The notes: generated by a model from the sequence alone, not told the origin. Positions 17,748 through 26,352 are shown, counted from the first letter of the stretch. The stretch is DNA of 64,000 bases from Lysobacter ciconiae (GCF_015209725.1 NZ_CP063656.1:310001-374000); one strand, 5' to 3'. Program-made: numbers and translations.

Positions 17748-18332
17748 ATGACTGCCCACGACCCGGAATTCGATCCCGACGACAACTTCGCCAACAGCCT
17801 GGAGCCCGGCACCGGCGTGGACCTGGAGTCGGCGGACACCCGCGAGGCGCTGGTCTGGCAGCTGTTGCTGCTGATCAATCCGGGCGATGAGGAATCGGCG
17901 CTGCAGCAGTTCTCCGCCTATCGCGAGGCGCTGGAGGCCGCCGGCCCCGACGAGGTCGAACCGCTGTGGCTGCTGAAGGACCTGATCGACTGGAAGTCGG
18001 GGTTCTTCGTCGACGAGGATGACGCGGTCTCCTTTATCGACACCATCACCGAGCTGGCGGCGCGCTGGAACGTGGTGGTCGACTGGGGCGTGGAGGATGC
18101 CAGCGACGAGGACTTCCTCGCCGAGGCCGAGGTGCCTTCGCTCATGGCCGTCGCCGCCGACCGCCTGCGCGAGTACGGCTACAGCCTGTGGACCTGGAAC
18201 ACGGCCAGCGGACCGCACGGCGAGGAAGGCGTGCATGCCGGCTGGATCACCCTGTCCAGCGACGACGAGGCGATGCAGGAAGTCGCCCAGGCACTGGAGA
18301 TCGAAGTGCGCCCGGCCAGCGACCCGTTCTGA
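17748..18332 (+). CDS. DUF6630-like acidic hypothetical protein
   Basis: The 194-residue protein is strongly acidic, with no signal peptide or transmembrane helix, so it is cytoplasmic. It includes 'VWQLLLLINPGDEESALQQF', 'LLKDLIDWKSGFFVDEDDAV' and 'YGYSLWTWNTASGPHGEEGV'. This pattern matches my memory of DUF6630, a family of unknown function; I cannot verify it. The ATG at 17748 fits the start of protein-like sequence, with no strong ribosome site. It follows the HD-GYP-like gene by about 80 bases in the same direction and converges with the glycosyltransferase gene. Confidence 0.72.
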   Translation: MTAHDPEFDPDDNFANSLEPGTGVDLESADTREALVWQLLLLINPGDEESALQQFSAYREALEAAGPDEVEPLWLLKDLIDWKSGFFVDEDDAVSFIDTITELAARWNVVVDWGVEDASDEDFLAEAEVPSLMAVAADRLREYGYSLWTWNTASGPHGEEGVHAGWITLSSDDEAMQEVAQALEIEVRPASDPF

Positions 18333-18390
18333 TTGCCCGATGCCGTAAGCGCTTGCCGCGCGGCGCGCCAGCCCGGCCACCCGACAGGGT

Positions 18391-19110
18391 TTACGGTTCG
18401 TCGCGGCGGTCGCCGTACCACATCTCCAGTTCGTCCCTGGAGTGCAACATGCGCCGGCCCCGCCACAGGAAACGCCCCAGCAAACGCAGCTGGTAACCCA
18501 GCGAATGCGTACGCAGCTTGCGTGCCGAGGTCATCACCACCTCGTGCACGATCACCAGCCGGCCGTGGCGTGCCAGCGCGCGGCCCATGGCCACGTCTTC
18601 GCCGGCGTAATAGCGCTCGTCAAAACCGCCGATCGCCTTGAACGCGGCGCGCGTGCAGAACAGGCTGCAGCCGGGTGTCACGCCCACCAGGCGGAACACG
18701 TGGATCATCAGCCACTGGCCGATGCGCTCGTGCAGCCGCGTGGGTCCGATCAGCTTCACGCCGGCGCCGCCACCGGACGCGCCCCCGCGCAGCGCCCGCA
18801 GAGCCGCTGCCAGATAGTCGGGATTGATCAGGGTGTCGGCGTCGATGAAGAACAGCCAGTCGCCGTTTGCGGCATGCCCGCCGCTGTTGCGCGACGCGGC
18901 GATCTGGCGGTGCTGCACCTGCACCACGCTCGCGCCGTGCTCGCCAGCAATGCCCGCGGTGGCGTCGGTGGAGGCGTCATCGACCACGATGATCTCGTAG
19001 TCGGCGCGCAACTCGCGCGCGCTGGCGTGGATCGCTTGCAGGCACGCGGCGATCAGGCGCTGCTCGTTGTGCGCGGGCACGATGAAGCTCAGCTGCGGAT
19101 CGTCTGCCAT
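18391..19110 (-). CDS. Family 2 glycosyltransferase
   Basis: A cytoplasmic or membrane-associated GT-A enzyme of 239 residues that transfers a sugar from a nucleotide-sugar donor. It begins 'LSFIVPAHNEQRLIAACL', has 'YEIIVVDDASTDAT' (donor-binding Asp), the metal-binding DxD as 'FFIDADTLINPDY', and the acceptor-side motif 'GGFDERYYAGEDVAMGRAL'. There are no clear transmembrane helices, so it is a soluble short GT2. The C-terminus is rich in Arg and Trp. No polysaccharide cluster surrounds it and the acceptor is unknown. The ATG at 19110 was chosen because upstream sequence is not protein-like. Confidence 0.9.
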   Translation of the reverse strand: MADDPQLSFIVPAHNEQRLIAACLQAIHASARELRADYEIIVVDDASTDATAGIAGEHGASVVQVQHRQIAASRNSGGHAANGDWLFFIDADTLINPDYLAAALRALRGGASGGGAGVKLIGPTRLHERIGQWLMIHVFRLVGVTPGCSLFCTRAAFKAIGGFDERYYAGEDVAMGRALARHGRLVIVHEVVMTSARKLRTHSLGYQLRLLGRFLWRGRRMLHSRDELEMWYGDRRDEP

Positions 19111-19426
19111 CCGGCGATGGTGGCACGGGGCCGCGAGAGGGCTTGCGAAAGCCGCTTCCATCGCTGGCATGCCGGGCTGCCGGCGCCAAGGAAGGCCCGC
19201 AGAACGCGTTTCTGTTAAGGTTGAGGATTGGAATCGCGCGGTCCTCGCTGCATCTTCGCCCATCGTGGCGCTAACGGACCGTTTTTGCGGCGTTGCCCGT
19301 TCAGGTGTTGCTTCCCTGTCGCGGTCCCGCAGCGTGGCGTCGTAGTGGCACCGCCGGTGCACCCGTCCGACGCGGCCTGCCGTCCTTCCGCCTTGCATCC
19401 GCCGTCGTCACTTATCGGAGAAGTCC
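19111..19426. other. Divergent intergenic region, 316 bases
   Basis: No gene is recognisable here. It separates the glycosyltransferase gene (-) from the solute symporter gene (+) and must hold both promoters. I see no convincing -35/-10 pair, operator palindrome or riboswitch. Confidence 0.5.
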
Positions 19427-21106
19427 TTGGCTGTTCCCGCGTTCGAGTTCAACCAGCTGCAATCGTCCACTGTCTTGCTGCTGCTGCTGGCCTTCTACGG
19501 CGGGACCTTCCTGATCTCCACGCGCATCGGCCGACGCAAGGAAAACGTCGACGGCTACATGACCTCCAGCAGCCAGGTCGGCTTCGGCGTATCGGCCGCC
19601 AGCATGACCGCGACCTGGATCTGGGCGGCCTCGTTCTACGCCGCGGCGACATCCGGCTACAAGTACGGCATCTCCGGGCCGATCCATTACGGGCTGTGGG
19701 GCGCGCTGATGATCCTGTTCATCTACCCCTTCGGACGCCGCTTCCGCGCACTGGCACCCGAGGCGCACACGCTGGCGGAGATCATGCATGCGCGCCACGG
19801 CCGCTCCAGCCAGCTGATCCTGGCCGGTTCCAACATCGTCGGCAGCGTGATCAGCCTGATGGCGAACTTCACCGCCGCCGGCGCGCTGGTCGCGATGCTT
19901 TCGCCGCTGGATTTTGTCCACGGCGTGCTGATCGCCGGCATCGGCACCCTGTCCTACACGCTGTGGTCGGGCTTTCGCGCCTCGCTGCTGACCGATGTGG
20001 TCCAGGTCGGGGCGATGATGGGCTCGGCGGCCTTGATCATCCCGCTGGTGTTCTTCAGCGCCGGTGGCACGGAGATCTTCACCCAGGGCTGGGAGCGGAT
20101 CAGCGCCGATCAGTCCACGTTCTTCTCCAAGCAGGCGTTCCTGGAGCAGGGCGCGCCGTACTTCGTCGCCGTGCTGGCCTACGCCATCGGCAACCAGACC
20201 ATTGCCCAGCGCCTGTTCGCGGTGCGCGAGGACCTGATCAAGCCGACTTTCCTAGCCGCCACGGTCAGCTACGGCGCGACGGTGATCGGGCTGGGCATGA
20301 TCGGGGTGTTCGCGCTGATGATCGGCATGAGCCCGGCCGACGGCGACCACAACAACCTGATCCCGCAGATGGCCTCGACCTACCTGTCGCCGTTCGTGGT
20401 CGGCATCTTCTTCATCATGGTGATCGGCTCGCTGTCTTCGACGGCGGACTCGGACTTGTCGGCGCTGTCCTCGATCATGATGACCGACATCTACGGCAAG
20501 AACCTGGCCCGCGGCAAGGTCCGCCCGGCCACGATGCTCTGGGTCGGGCGCATCACCATGATCGTGGCAACCACCGCCGGGCTGATCTTCGCCAGCTTCC
20601 GCATCGACATCCTCGACCTGCTGGTGTTCGTCGGCGCGCTGTGGGGCTCGATCGTGTTCCCGGTGATCGCCAGCGTGTACTGGAACAAGGTGACCAACCG
20701 CGCGTTCACGGTCGCCGTCGCGGTGTCGCTGGTGTTCTTCATCGTCGCGCGCTTCCAGCTGCTGCCGATCGAGGGTGCGCTGGCGATCCTGCTGGAGGTC
20801 TTTGCCGCGCTTGGCGCCGGCGTCGTGCTGGGGCTGATGGCGTTCGGCTTCTTCGGCAAGCGCACCGGGCTGACGGTCGGGGTGGTGGCCGCGCTTGGAC
20901 TGGTGGTGCCGATGCTCGGTTTCCTGCGTGACTACCCGGTCCTGCTCGCTTCGCTCAACGCCTACGGTGTCAGCACGCTGGTCTGCTCGGCGCTGAGCAT
21001 CGGCAACCACAAGCCCTTCGACTTCAACCTGATCGCCAAGCGCGTGACCGCCTTCCAGGACGACGAGCCTGGCACGGTGGCGGCCGCGTCCGTATCCGAC
21101 CGCTGA
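19427..21106 (+). CDS. Sodium:solute symporter family transporter (urea/DUR3-like)
   Basis: Inner-membrane sodium- or proton-coupled importer of 559 residues with about 13-14 hydrophobic helices. It starts at TTG with GGAG upstream. Early features are the first helix followed by 'GRRKENVDGYMTSSSQVGFG', then 'SMTATWIWAASFYAAATSGY'; 'GNQTIAQRLFAVREDL' and the sodium-site helix 8 region 'SSTADSDLSALSSIMMTDIY' are SSF signatures. The best resemblance is to urea/DUR3-like members, but the substrate is not proven. A 43-residue membrane protein gene follows after 10 bases, an arrangement known for this SSF subgroup. Confidence 0.9.
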   Translation: MAVPAFEFNQLQSSTVLLLLLAFYGGTFLISTRIGRRKENVDGYMTSSSQVGFGVSAASMTATWIWAASFYAAATSGYKYGISGPIHYGLWGALMILFIYPFGRRFRALAPEAHTLAEIMHARHGRSSQLILAGSNIVGSVISLMANFTAAGALVAMLSPLDFVHGVLIAGIGTLSYTLWSGFRASLLTDVVQVGAMMGSAALIIPLVFFSAGGTEIFTQGWERISADQSTFFSKQAFLEQGAPYFVAVLAYAIGNQTIAQRLFAVREDLIKPTFLAATVSYGATVIGLGMIGVFALMIGMSPADGDHNNLIPQMASTYLSPFVVGIFFIMVIGSLSSTADSDLSALSSIMMTDIYGKNLARGKVRPATMLWVGRITMIVATTAGLIFASFRIDILDLLVFVGALWGSIVFPVIASVYWNKVTNRAFTVAVAVSLVFFIVARFQLLPIEGALAILLEVFAALGAGVVLGLMAFGFFGKRTGLTVGVVAALGLVVPMLGFLRDYPVLLASLNAYGVSTLVCSALSIGNHKPFDFNLIAKRVTAFQDDEPGTVAAASVSDR

Positions 21107-21116
21107 GGAGACACGC

Positions 21117-21248
21117 ATGCGTGACCTGCTGATGACGTTGTATGTGCTGGTATGGCCGGCGATCGTGCTGGTGATGATGGTGCTGATGGGCGTGGGGCTG
21201 TACCGCGACACCCGCGCGGCCAAGCGCAGTGGTGACGAACTGGTCTGA
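21117..21248 (+). CDS. Putative transporter small subunit (43 residues)
   Basis: A short gene with a strong ribosome site (GAGGAGA) located 10 bases after the symporter stop. It encodes MRDLLMTLYVLVWPAIVLVM, one transmembrane helix continuing to about residue 28, and then a short charged cytoplasmic tail (YRDTRAAKRSGDELV). Small single-helix proteins directly downstream of SSF urea-like symporters are annotated as transporter small subunits in many Proteobacteria. The tight spacing and good initiation signal support a genuine gene that assembles with the symporter in the inner membrane. Confidence 0.8.
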   Translation: MRDLLMTLYVLVWPAIVLVMMVLMGVGLYRDTRAAKRSGDELV

Positions 21249-21276
21249 CGCACGTCGCTGGCACTGCCGGCTGGTT

Positions 21277-21341
21277 ACGATCGACGCTCACGATCAACGC
21301 TCACGATCGACGCCCACGATCGTGTCCTACGATCGACCCTC
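21277..21341. repeat. Five tandem copies of a 13-bp repeat
   Basis: Copies begin at 21277, 21290, 21303, 21316 and 21329, each starting ACGATC. They read ACGATCGACGCTC, ACGATCAACGCTC, ACGATCGACGCCC, ACGATCGTGTCCT and ACGATCGACCCTC. The array ends 24 bases before the GTG start of the ABC transporter gene, so it lies in the leader or promoter. It could be a slippage repeat or an array of sites for a regulator. Confidence 0.9.
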
Positions 21342-21365
21342 GTCGCCAACCGCCCGGAAGCCCGC

Positions 21366-22316
21366 GTGCCCCCGATCATCTCGATCCAGCAACTCACCAA
21401 GACCTACGCGTCGGGCTTCCAGGCGCTCAAGGGCATCGACCTGGAGATCCGCCGCGGCGAAATCTTCGCCCTGCTCGGCCCCAACGGTGCCGGCAAGACC
21501 ACCCTGATCAGCATCGTCTGCGGCATCGTCAATGCCAGCAGCGGCAGCGTGATCGCCGACGGCCACGACATCGTGCGCGACTACCGCGCCGCGCGGGCCA
21601 AGATCGGGCTGGTGCCGCAGGAGCTGTCGACGGACGCGTTTGAAACCGTGTGGGCGACGGTGCGCTTCAGCCGTGGCCTGTTCGGCAAGCCGCCCGACCC
21701 GGCGCACCTGGAAAAGGTCCTGCGCGAGCTGTCGCTGTGGGACAAGCGCGACAGCAAGATCCTGGCCCTGTCGGGCGGCATGAAACGCCGCGTGCTGATC
21801 GCCAAGGCACTCGCGCACGAGCCCTCGATCCTGTTCCTGGACGAGCCCACCGCCGGGGTGGACGTCGAGCTGCGCCACGACATGTGGGAGATGGTCCGCG
21901 GCCTGCGCGAGCAAGGCGTCACCGTCATCCTGACCACGCACTACATCGAGGAAGCCGAGCAGATGGCCGACCGCATCGGGGTCATCAACCATGGCGAGCT
22001 GGTGCTGGTGGAGGACAAGCACGTGCTGATGCGCAAGCTTGGCAAGAAGCAGCTCACCCTCGTGCTGCAGCAGCCGCTGGCGGCGCTGCCGGCGGCGCTG
22101 GCCGGCCTGCCGCTGGAACTGGCCGAGGACGGCTCCGCGCTCATCTACACCTTCGACGCACAGGGCGAGGCGACCGGCATCGCGCCGCTGCTGCGGCAAC
22201 TCAACGCGCTGGGGATCGACTTCAAGGACCTGCATTCCAGCCAGAGCTCGCTGGAGGACATCTTCGTCAGCCTGGTCCATTCCGGCAGCGGCCGCCGGCG
22301 CGAGGTGCGGCCATGA
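21366..22316 (+). CDS. yadG: ABC-2 exporter ATP-binding protein, YadG-like
   Basis: ATPase subunit of an ABC-2 type exporter, 316 residues, starting at GTG. It has the Walker A 'GPNGAGKTTL', the Q-loop 'GLVPQELSTDAFETV', the signature 'LSGGMKRRVLIAKAL', the Walker B 'ILFLDEPTAGVDVELR' and the H-loop 'TTHYIEEAEQMADRIGVI'. These closely follow E. coli YadG, including the 'FVSLVHSG' C-terminus. It overlaps the permease gene by 4 bases (ATGA). The exported substrate is unknown. The 13-bp tandem repeat lies just upstream and may affect expression. Confidence 0.93.
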   Translation: MPPIISIQQLTKTYASGFQALKGIDLEIRRGEIFALLGPNGAGKTTLISIVCGIVNASSGSVIADGHDIVRDYRAARAKIGLVPQELSTDAFETVWATVRFSRGLFGKPPDPAHLEKVLRELSLWDKRDSKILALSGGMKRRVLIAKALAHEPSILFLDEPTAGVDVELRHDMWEMVRGLREQGVTVILTTHYIEEAEQMADRIGVINHGELVLVEDKHVLMRKLGKKQLTLVLQQPLAALPAALAGLPLELAEDGSALIYTFDAQGEATGIAPLLRQLNALGIDFKDLHSSQSSLEDIFVSLVHSGSGRRREVRP

Positions 22317-23074
22317 ACCTGCACGCGATCCGCGCGATCTACCGCTTCGAGATGGCGCGCACCTTCCGTACCCTGGCCGAGAGCATCATCTCGCCGGTGC
22401 TGTCGACCTCGCTGTACTTCGTGGTCTTCGGCGCGGCGATCGGCTCGCGCATGGGCGACATCGACGGCGTGGGCTACGGGGCCTTCATCATTCCCGGGCT
22501 GATCATGCTGTCGCTGCTCAACGAGAGCATCTCCAACGCGTCCTTTGGCATCTACATGCCCAAATGGTCGGGCACGATCTACGAGCTGTTGTCGGCACCG
22601 GTGTCCGCGGTGGAGGTGGTGATCGGCTACGTGGGCGCGGCGACCACCAAGTCGGTCATCGTCGGCTTTCTGATCCTAGCCACCGCGCGGGTGTTCGTGC
22701 CGTACGAGATCGCGCACCCGGTGTGGATGCTGTGCTTCCTGCTGCTGACGGCGGTGAGCTTCAGCCTGTTCGGTTTCATCATCGGGCTGTGGGCGGACGA
22801 CTTCCAGAAGCTGCAGGTGATCCCGCTGATGGTGATCACGCCGCTGACCTTCCTGGGCGGGGCGTTCTACTCGATCAGCATGCTGCCGCCGGTGTGGCAG
22901 AAGATCACCCTGTTCAACCCGGTGGTGTACCTGATCAGCGGCTTCCGCTGGAGCTTCTACGGCGTCTCGGACGTCAATATCGGCATCAGCGTGGCGGCGA
23001 TCGGCACGTTCCTGGCGCTATGCCTGCTGTCGGTGTGGTGGATATTCCGCACCGGCTGGAAGCTGAAGGCATGA
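22313..23074 (+). CDS. yadH: ABC-2 type permease, YadH-like
   Basis: Inner-membrane channel subunit of 253 residues with six hydrophobic helices. The N-terminus 'RAIYRFEMARTFRTLAESII' and the loop 'FIIPGLIMLSLLNESISNAS' are typical of ABC-2 permeases, and 'PLTFLGGAFYSISMLPPVWQ' is the conserved ABC-2 signature before the last helix. The start overlaps the ATPase stop, and its own stop overlaps the ZIP transporter start (both ATGA), so the three genes are translationally coupled. Confidence 0.93.
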   Translation: MNLHAIRAIYRFEMARTFRTLAESIISPVLSTSLYFVVFGAAIGSRMGDIDGVGYGAFIIPGLIMLSLLNESISNASFGIYMPKWSGTIYELLSAPVSAVEVVIGYVGAATTKSVIVGFLILATARVFVPYEIAHPVWMLCFLLLTAVSFSLFGFIIGLWADDFQKLQVIPLMVITPLTFLGGAFYSISMLPPVWQKITLFNPVVYLISGFRWSFYGVSDVNIGISVAAIGTFLALCLLSVWWIFRTGWKLKA

Positions 23075-23862
23075 TCGTGGCGACGATCCAGGCCAACCCG
23101 GTGCTGGGCGCCCTGTGCGGCGGGCTGATCGCCGCGGCGGCGACCGCGCTGGGGACATTGCCGGCCTGGTTCTCGCGCGGCATCGGCGAGCGATTCCAGG
23201 ACGCGCTGCTGGGCTTCGGCGCCGGCGTGATGCTGGCCGCGAGCGCGTTCTCGCTGGTCCTGCCCGGACTGCAGGCGGCGGGCGAAAGCGGCCTGGGACC
23301 GTGGCGTTCCGGGTTGCTGGTCGGTGCCGCGATCCTGGCCGGCGCGCTGGCGATCATGCTGATGGAGCGCTGGGTGCCGCACGAGCACTTCATCAAGGGG
23401 CCGGAGGGCCCGTCGCCGGCGCGGATGAAGCGCGCCTGGCTGTTCGTGTTCGCGATCTGCCTGCACAACCTGCCCGAAGGGCTGGCGATCGGTGCCGCGT
23501 TCGCATCCGGCCACTCGCACGGCGTGCTGCTGACCACCGGGATCGCCATCCAGGACCTGCCCGAGGGGCTGGTGGTGGCGATCGCGCTGATGGCGGTCGG
23601 CTATGACCGGACGCGCGCCGTGCTGGTGGGCGCCGGCTCGGGGCTGATCGAACCGGTCGGCGCCGTGCTGGGTGCCAGCGTGCTGGTCGCAGCGCCGCTG
23701 CTGTTGCCGGTCGGCCTGGGCTTCGCCGCCGGGGCGATGCTGTTCGTGGTGAGCCACGAGATCATTCCCGAGTCGCACCGCCAGGGCCACGAGCAGCACG
23801 CGACCTCGGGGTTGATGGTCGGTTTCGTGCTGATGATGCTGCTGGACACCGCGCTGGGCTGA
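23071..23862 (+). CDS. ZIP family divalent metal transporter
   Basis: Inner-membrane metal importer (zinc, iron or manganese) of 263 residues with eight hydrophobic helices. Helix 4 carries the metal-binding 'CLHNLPEGLAIGAAFASGHS' and helix 5 'GIAIQDLPEGLVVAIALM', which form the transport site in ZupT/GufA proteins. A short His-containing loop ('WVPHEHFIKGPEG') may bind metal. It overlaps the YadH gene by ATGA. Coupling a ZIP importer to a YadGH exporter suggests shared regulation, possibly by metal or envelope stress, which is inference. Confidence 0.93.
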   Translation: MIVATIQANPVLGALCGGLIAAAATALGTLPAWFSRGIGERFQDALLGFGAGVMLAASAFSLVLPGLQAAGESGLGPWRSGLLVGAAILAGALAIMLMERWVPHEHFIKGPEGPSPARMKRAWLFVFAICLHNLPEGLAIGAAFASGHSHGVLLTTGIAIQDLPEGLVVAIALMAVGYDRTRAVLVGAGSGLIEPVGAVLGASVLVAAPLLLPVGLGFAAGAMLFVVSHEIIPESHRQGHEQHATSGLMVGFVLMMLLDTALG

Positions 23863-23889
23863 GCCCGGCGGCGGACGGGACGGCAAGGG

Positions 23890-25485
23890 CTAGGCGGCGG
23901 CAACCGCCAGCGCGCGCTGGATCTCCTCCAGGCGCCGGCCGCGGGTCTCGACGCCGTGGCGCGCGAGCACAAGACCGGAAACCGCCATTGCCAGGGCGAT
24001 CGCCAGCGCCGACAGCGCGACATGCTCGAACAGCCCCAGCACGCCAAGGCCGGCGCCCAGGATGCCGCCGAACTTCGAGCTGGCCGCGATCATCCCCGCG
24101 CCGGTGCCGCGCACCGCGGCCGGGTAGATCTCAGCGGCATACGGAATCAGCATCGCAATCACGCCGCCGCTGCTGACCAGCAACGCGGCCGTGGCCAGCG
24201 TGGTCGCGGTCACCGAGCGCAGCCCGCCCAGATCGATCACCGCGAACGCCGCCAGCGCCAGCGCGGTCAGTGCGATGAACGCCACCAGCGACCGGATCGT
24301 GCTCCAGCGGTGGTACAGCCACACCACCAGGCCAATGCCCGGCAAGGCCAGCAGGGCCGATTGGGCGAGCAGCGCGCTGGCGGCGTCCGCGTCCACGCCG
24401 AGCCTGACCAGGTTGACCGGCAGCCACAGCACGAAGCCGAACGTCACCAGGCCCCAGCCGATCCCGCACATCGCCAGCCCCGCGCCGATGCGGGCGTGCG
24501 CGCCGCGCAGCAGCGTCCCCGCCTCAGCCGGGTGGCAGGTCGCCTCGACCGCGGCGATGGTCACTTCGGCAGCATCGCCCTTCGCCACAGGCACCGCGCC
24601 GGAAAACTGCGCGAGCACCGCACGCGCCTGCTGCGGCAGGCCGGCCGCGGAGAGGAAGCGCGGCGATTCGGGGATGAAGCGGTTGAGCAGGATGATCAGC
24701 GCGCCCGTCGGCAGGCCCAGCAGCCACAGCGCGCGCCAGCTGAACATCGGCTCCAGCCAGGTGGCCGCCGCGGCCGCGGCCAGGTAGCCGGCCGACGTGC
24801 CAATGCCGCCGAGCGCGACCAGCAGCCAGCCGCGGTGCGCGGTCGGAATGATTTCCGCCATCAGGGTGAAGGTGATCGGCAACAGGCCGCCGGCCGATGC
24901 GCCCATCAGGAAGCACATCGCCAGGTTCCAGCCAAACGCCGGCATCGCCCCGCAGATGGCCGTGCCCATGAACATCAACGCCGACAGCAGGATGGCCGCG
25001 CGGCGGCCGTACGCATCGGCCAGCCGGCCCCACACCAGCGAGCCCACCGTCGTGCCCATCAGCGCGACCAGCGCGAGCCAGCCGGCCGATCGCGTGCTGA
25101 TGTTGTACTCGGCGGTCAGGCCCGGGATCACGAAGCCGGTGGTGGCCGGCTTCATCACGTCCACCGTCAGCGCGACCACCAGCACCGCCACGACTTTCCA
25201 GTGTTCGCGGTTGAGGCCGACCGAATCGGCGAGATGGAACTGCACCGCCTCGCCAGCGGGCAGCAGGTGGCGCATGCGCCCCAGCCGCGGCATCAGGCCA
25301 TGGAAGGCCAGACCCAGGCCCAGCGGGATCAGCGCCATGCCGGTCAGCATCCAGCCGTCCATCGGCATGCCGACCATCTGCCAGCCGGTGTGCCGGCCCA
25401 TCAGGAACATCGGCAGGTGCGAGAGCACTCCGGCCACCAGCAACGTGCCACCCGCCCAGAAGGCGAGCGGGTGGTGGAAGGACAT
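23890..25485 (-). CDS. MFS transporter with extra N-terminal helices
   Basis: A 531-residue inner-membrane transporter. The canonical MFS part begins near residue 95 ('HWKVVAVLVVALTVDVMKPA') and has the loop 2-3 motif 'GRLADAYGRRAAILLSALMF' and the post-helix 6 motif 'FIPESPRFLSAAG' of the sugar/organic-acid porter group. The first 90 residues add two hydrophobic segments (about 8-30 and 46-66) not found in standard 12-helix members. The start could also be a GTG five codons earlier. Substrate unknown. It converges on the ZIP gene with a 27-base gap. Confidence 0.87.
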   Translation of the reverse strand: MSFHHPLAFWAGGTLLVAGVLSHLPMFLMGRHTGWQMVGMPMDGWMLTGMALIPLGLGLAFHGLMPRLGRMRHLLPAGEAVQFHLADSVGLNREHWKVVAVLVVALTVDVMKPATTGFVIPGLTAEYNISTRSAGWLALVALMGTTVGSLVWGRLADAYGRRAAILLSALMFMGTAICGAMPAFGWNLAMCFLMGASAGGLLPITFTLMAEIIPTAHRGWLLVALGGIGTSAGYLAAAAAATWLEPMFSWRALWLLGLPTGALIILLNRFIPESPRFLSAAGLPQQARAVLAQFSGAVPVAKGDAAEVTIAAVEATCHPAEAGTLLRGAHARIGAGLAMCGIGWGLVTFGFVLWLPVNLVRLGVDADAASALLAQSALLALPGIGLVVWLYHRWSTIRSLVAFIALTALALAAFAVIDLGGLRSVTATTLATAALLVSSGGVIAMLIPYAAEIYPAAVRGTGAGMIAASSKFGGILGAGLGVLGLFEHVALSALAIALAMAVSGLVLARHGVETRGRRLEEIQRALAVAAA

Positions 25486-25530
25486 TGCGCCGGGCTTCAC
25501 CCGCAGGGCTCGTCGGATCGGTTCCGGCGC

Positions 25531-25797
25531 CTATTCGTCCCCGCTGCCGGCCGCGGTGTCCAGGAAGTAGGGCTCCACCGTGCCGCTGAACTTCATGGTC
25601 ATGGCGTTGCCGCGTCGGTCACGCGACTTGCCCACCGGCAGGCGCACCCAGCCTTCGCTGACGCAGTACTCCTCCACGTTGGTCTTCTCCTCGCCGTTGA
25701 AGCGGATGCCGATGCCGCGCTCGAACATCGCCTCGTCGTGGTAGCGGCTGCGCGGGTCGGTGGCGAGGCGGTCGGGTGGGGTGTTGGGGTCGGTCAT
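25531..25797 (-). CDS. DUF3297 family protein
   Basis: A small cytoplasmic protein of 88 residues. The signature 'GIGIRFNGEEKTNVEEYCVS' followed by 'GWVRLPVGKSRDRRGNAMTM' and 'GTVEPYF' identifies DUF3297, a family of unknown function common in Proteobacteria. The ATG at 25797 agrees with family starts; an upstream extension is not protein-like. It lies 45 bases upstream of the MFS transporter gene on the same strand and may be co-transcribed with it. Confidence 0.9.
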   Translation of the reverse strand: MTDPNTPPDRLATDPRSRYHDEAMFERGIGIRFNGEEKTNVEEYCVSEGWVRLPVGKSRDRRGNAMTMKFSGTVEPYFLDTAAGSGDE

Positions 25798-26142
25798 GGC
25801 GGCGCTCGTTTGTCTGGAGATGGTGTGGCGCACAGCAGGCGCCGGTGCACAGGATAATGGTCGCGAGGCCAGCACGGCATCATGTCGCCTTGTGCCAGCC
25901 CGCACGGGCCGCGAACGCGGCGGCGCTTCTGAACGGCGGGTCAGGGCCGGGTACGAACCTGTTGCAATCCCGGCGCGCTGGCAGTACGGTGCGCTTTGCT
26001 GTTTGCCAGGGTCACCGTGAATCGTGGCCCGATGCTGTAGATCCCAGATCCGCTACATCGTTGCACCTCGCTTACTCCTTGCAACCAGCATCTCGCCGCA
26101 TTCGTGCGGTACTTCAAAAACACTGTTCCAAGGAGCAAGAAA
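25798..26142. other. Long leader/promoter region upstream of the cold-shock gene, 345 bases
   Basis: No gene is recognisable. It separates DUF3297 (-) from cspA (+). A small hairpin occurs at 26095-26110 close to the cspA start. Long structured leaders are usual for cold-shock genes, but I cannot place the transcription start. Confidence 0.5.
26095..26110 (+). promoter_or_regulatory. Leader hairpin upstream of cspA
   Basis: GCCGCA pairs with TGCGGT around a TTCG tetraloop, ending 32 bases before the cspA ATG. A UUCG-capped hairpin in a cold-shock leader could affect RNA folding or stability with temperature. The role is inferred. Confidence 0.4.
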
Positions 26143-26352
26143 ATGTCAGACCGCGAAACCGGTACCGTCAAGTGGTTCAACGATGCCAAGGGCTTCGGCT
26201 TCATTTCCCGTGAGAATGGCGAGGACGTGTTCGTTCACTTCCGCGCGATCCAGGGTCAGGGCTTCAAGTCCCTGCAGGAAGGCCAGAAGGTCAGCTTCAC
26301 CGTCACCCAGGGCCAGAAGGGCCTGCAGGCTGACGCGGTAGAAGCCGTCTAA
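26143..26352 (+). CDS. cspA: CspA-family cold-shock protein
   Basis: Single-strand nucleic-acid chaperone of 69 residues, one OB-fold. RNP1 is 'KGFGFI' and RNP2 is 'DVFVHF', with the standard start 'GTVKWFNDAKGFGF'. It is preceded by AAGGAG and a long leader and followed by a strong intrinsic terminator. Whether this copy is cold-induced or constitutive cannot be told from sequence. Confidence 0.97.
   Translation: MSDRETGTVKWFNDAKGFGFISRENGEDVFVHFRAIQGQGFKSLQEGQKVSFTVTQGQKGLQADAVEAV

Noticed and set aside
23956..25857. 633-codon plus-strand frame opposite the MFS transporter
   Set aside because: Arg/Gln/His-rich shadow of a membrane gene, no domain.
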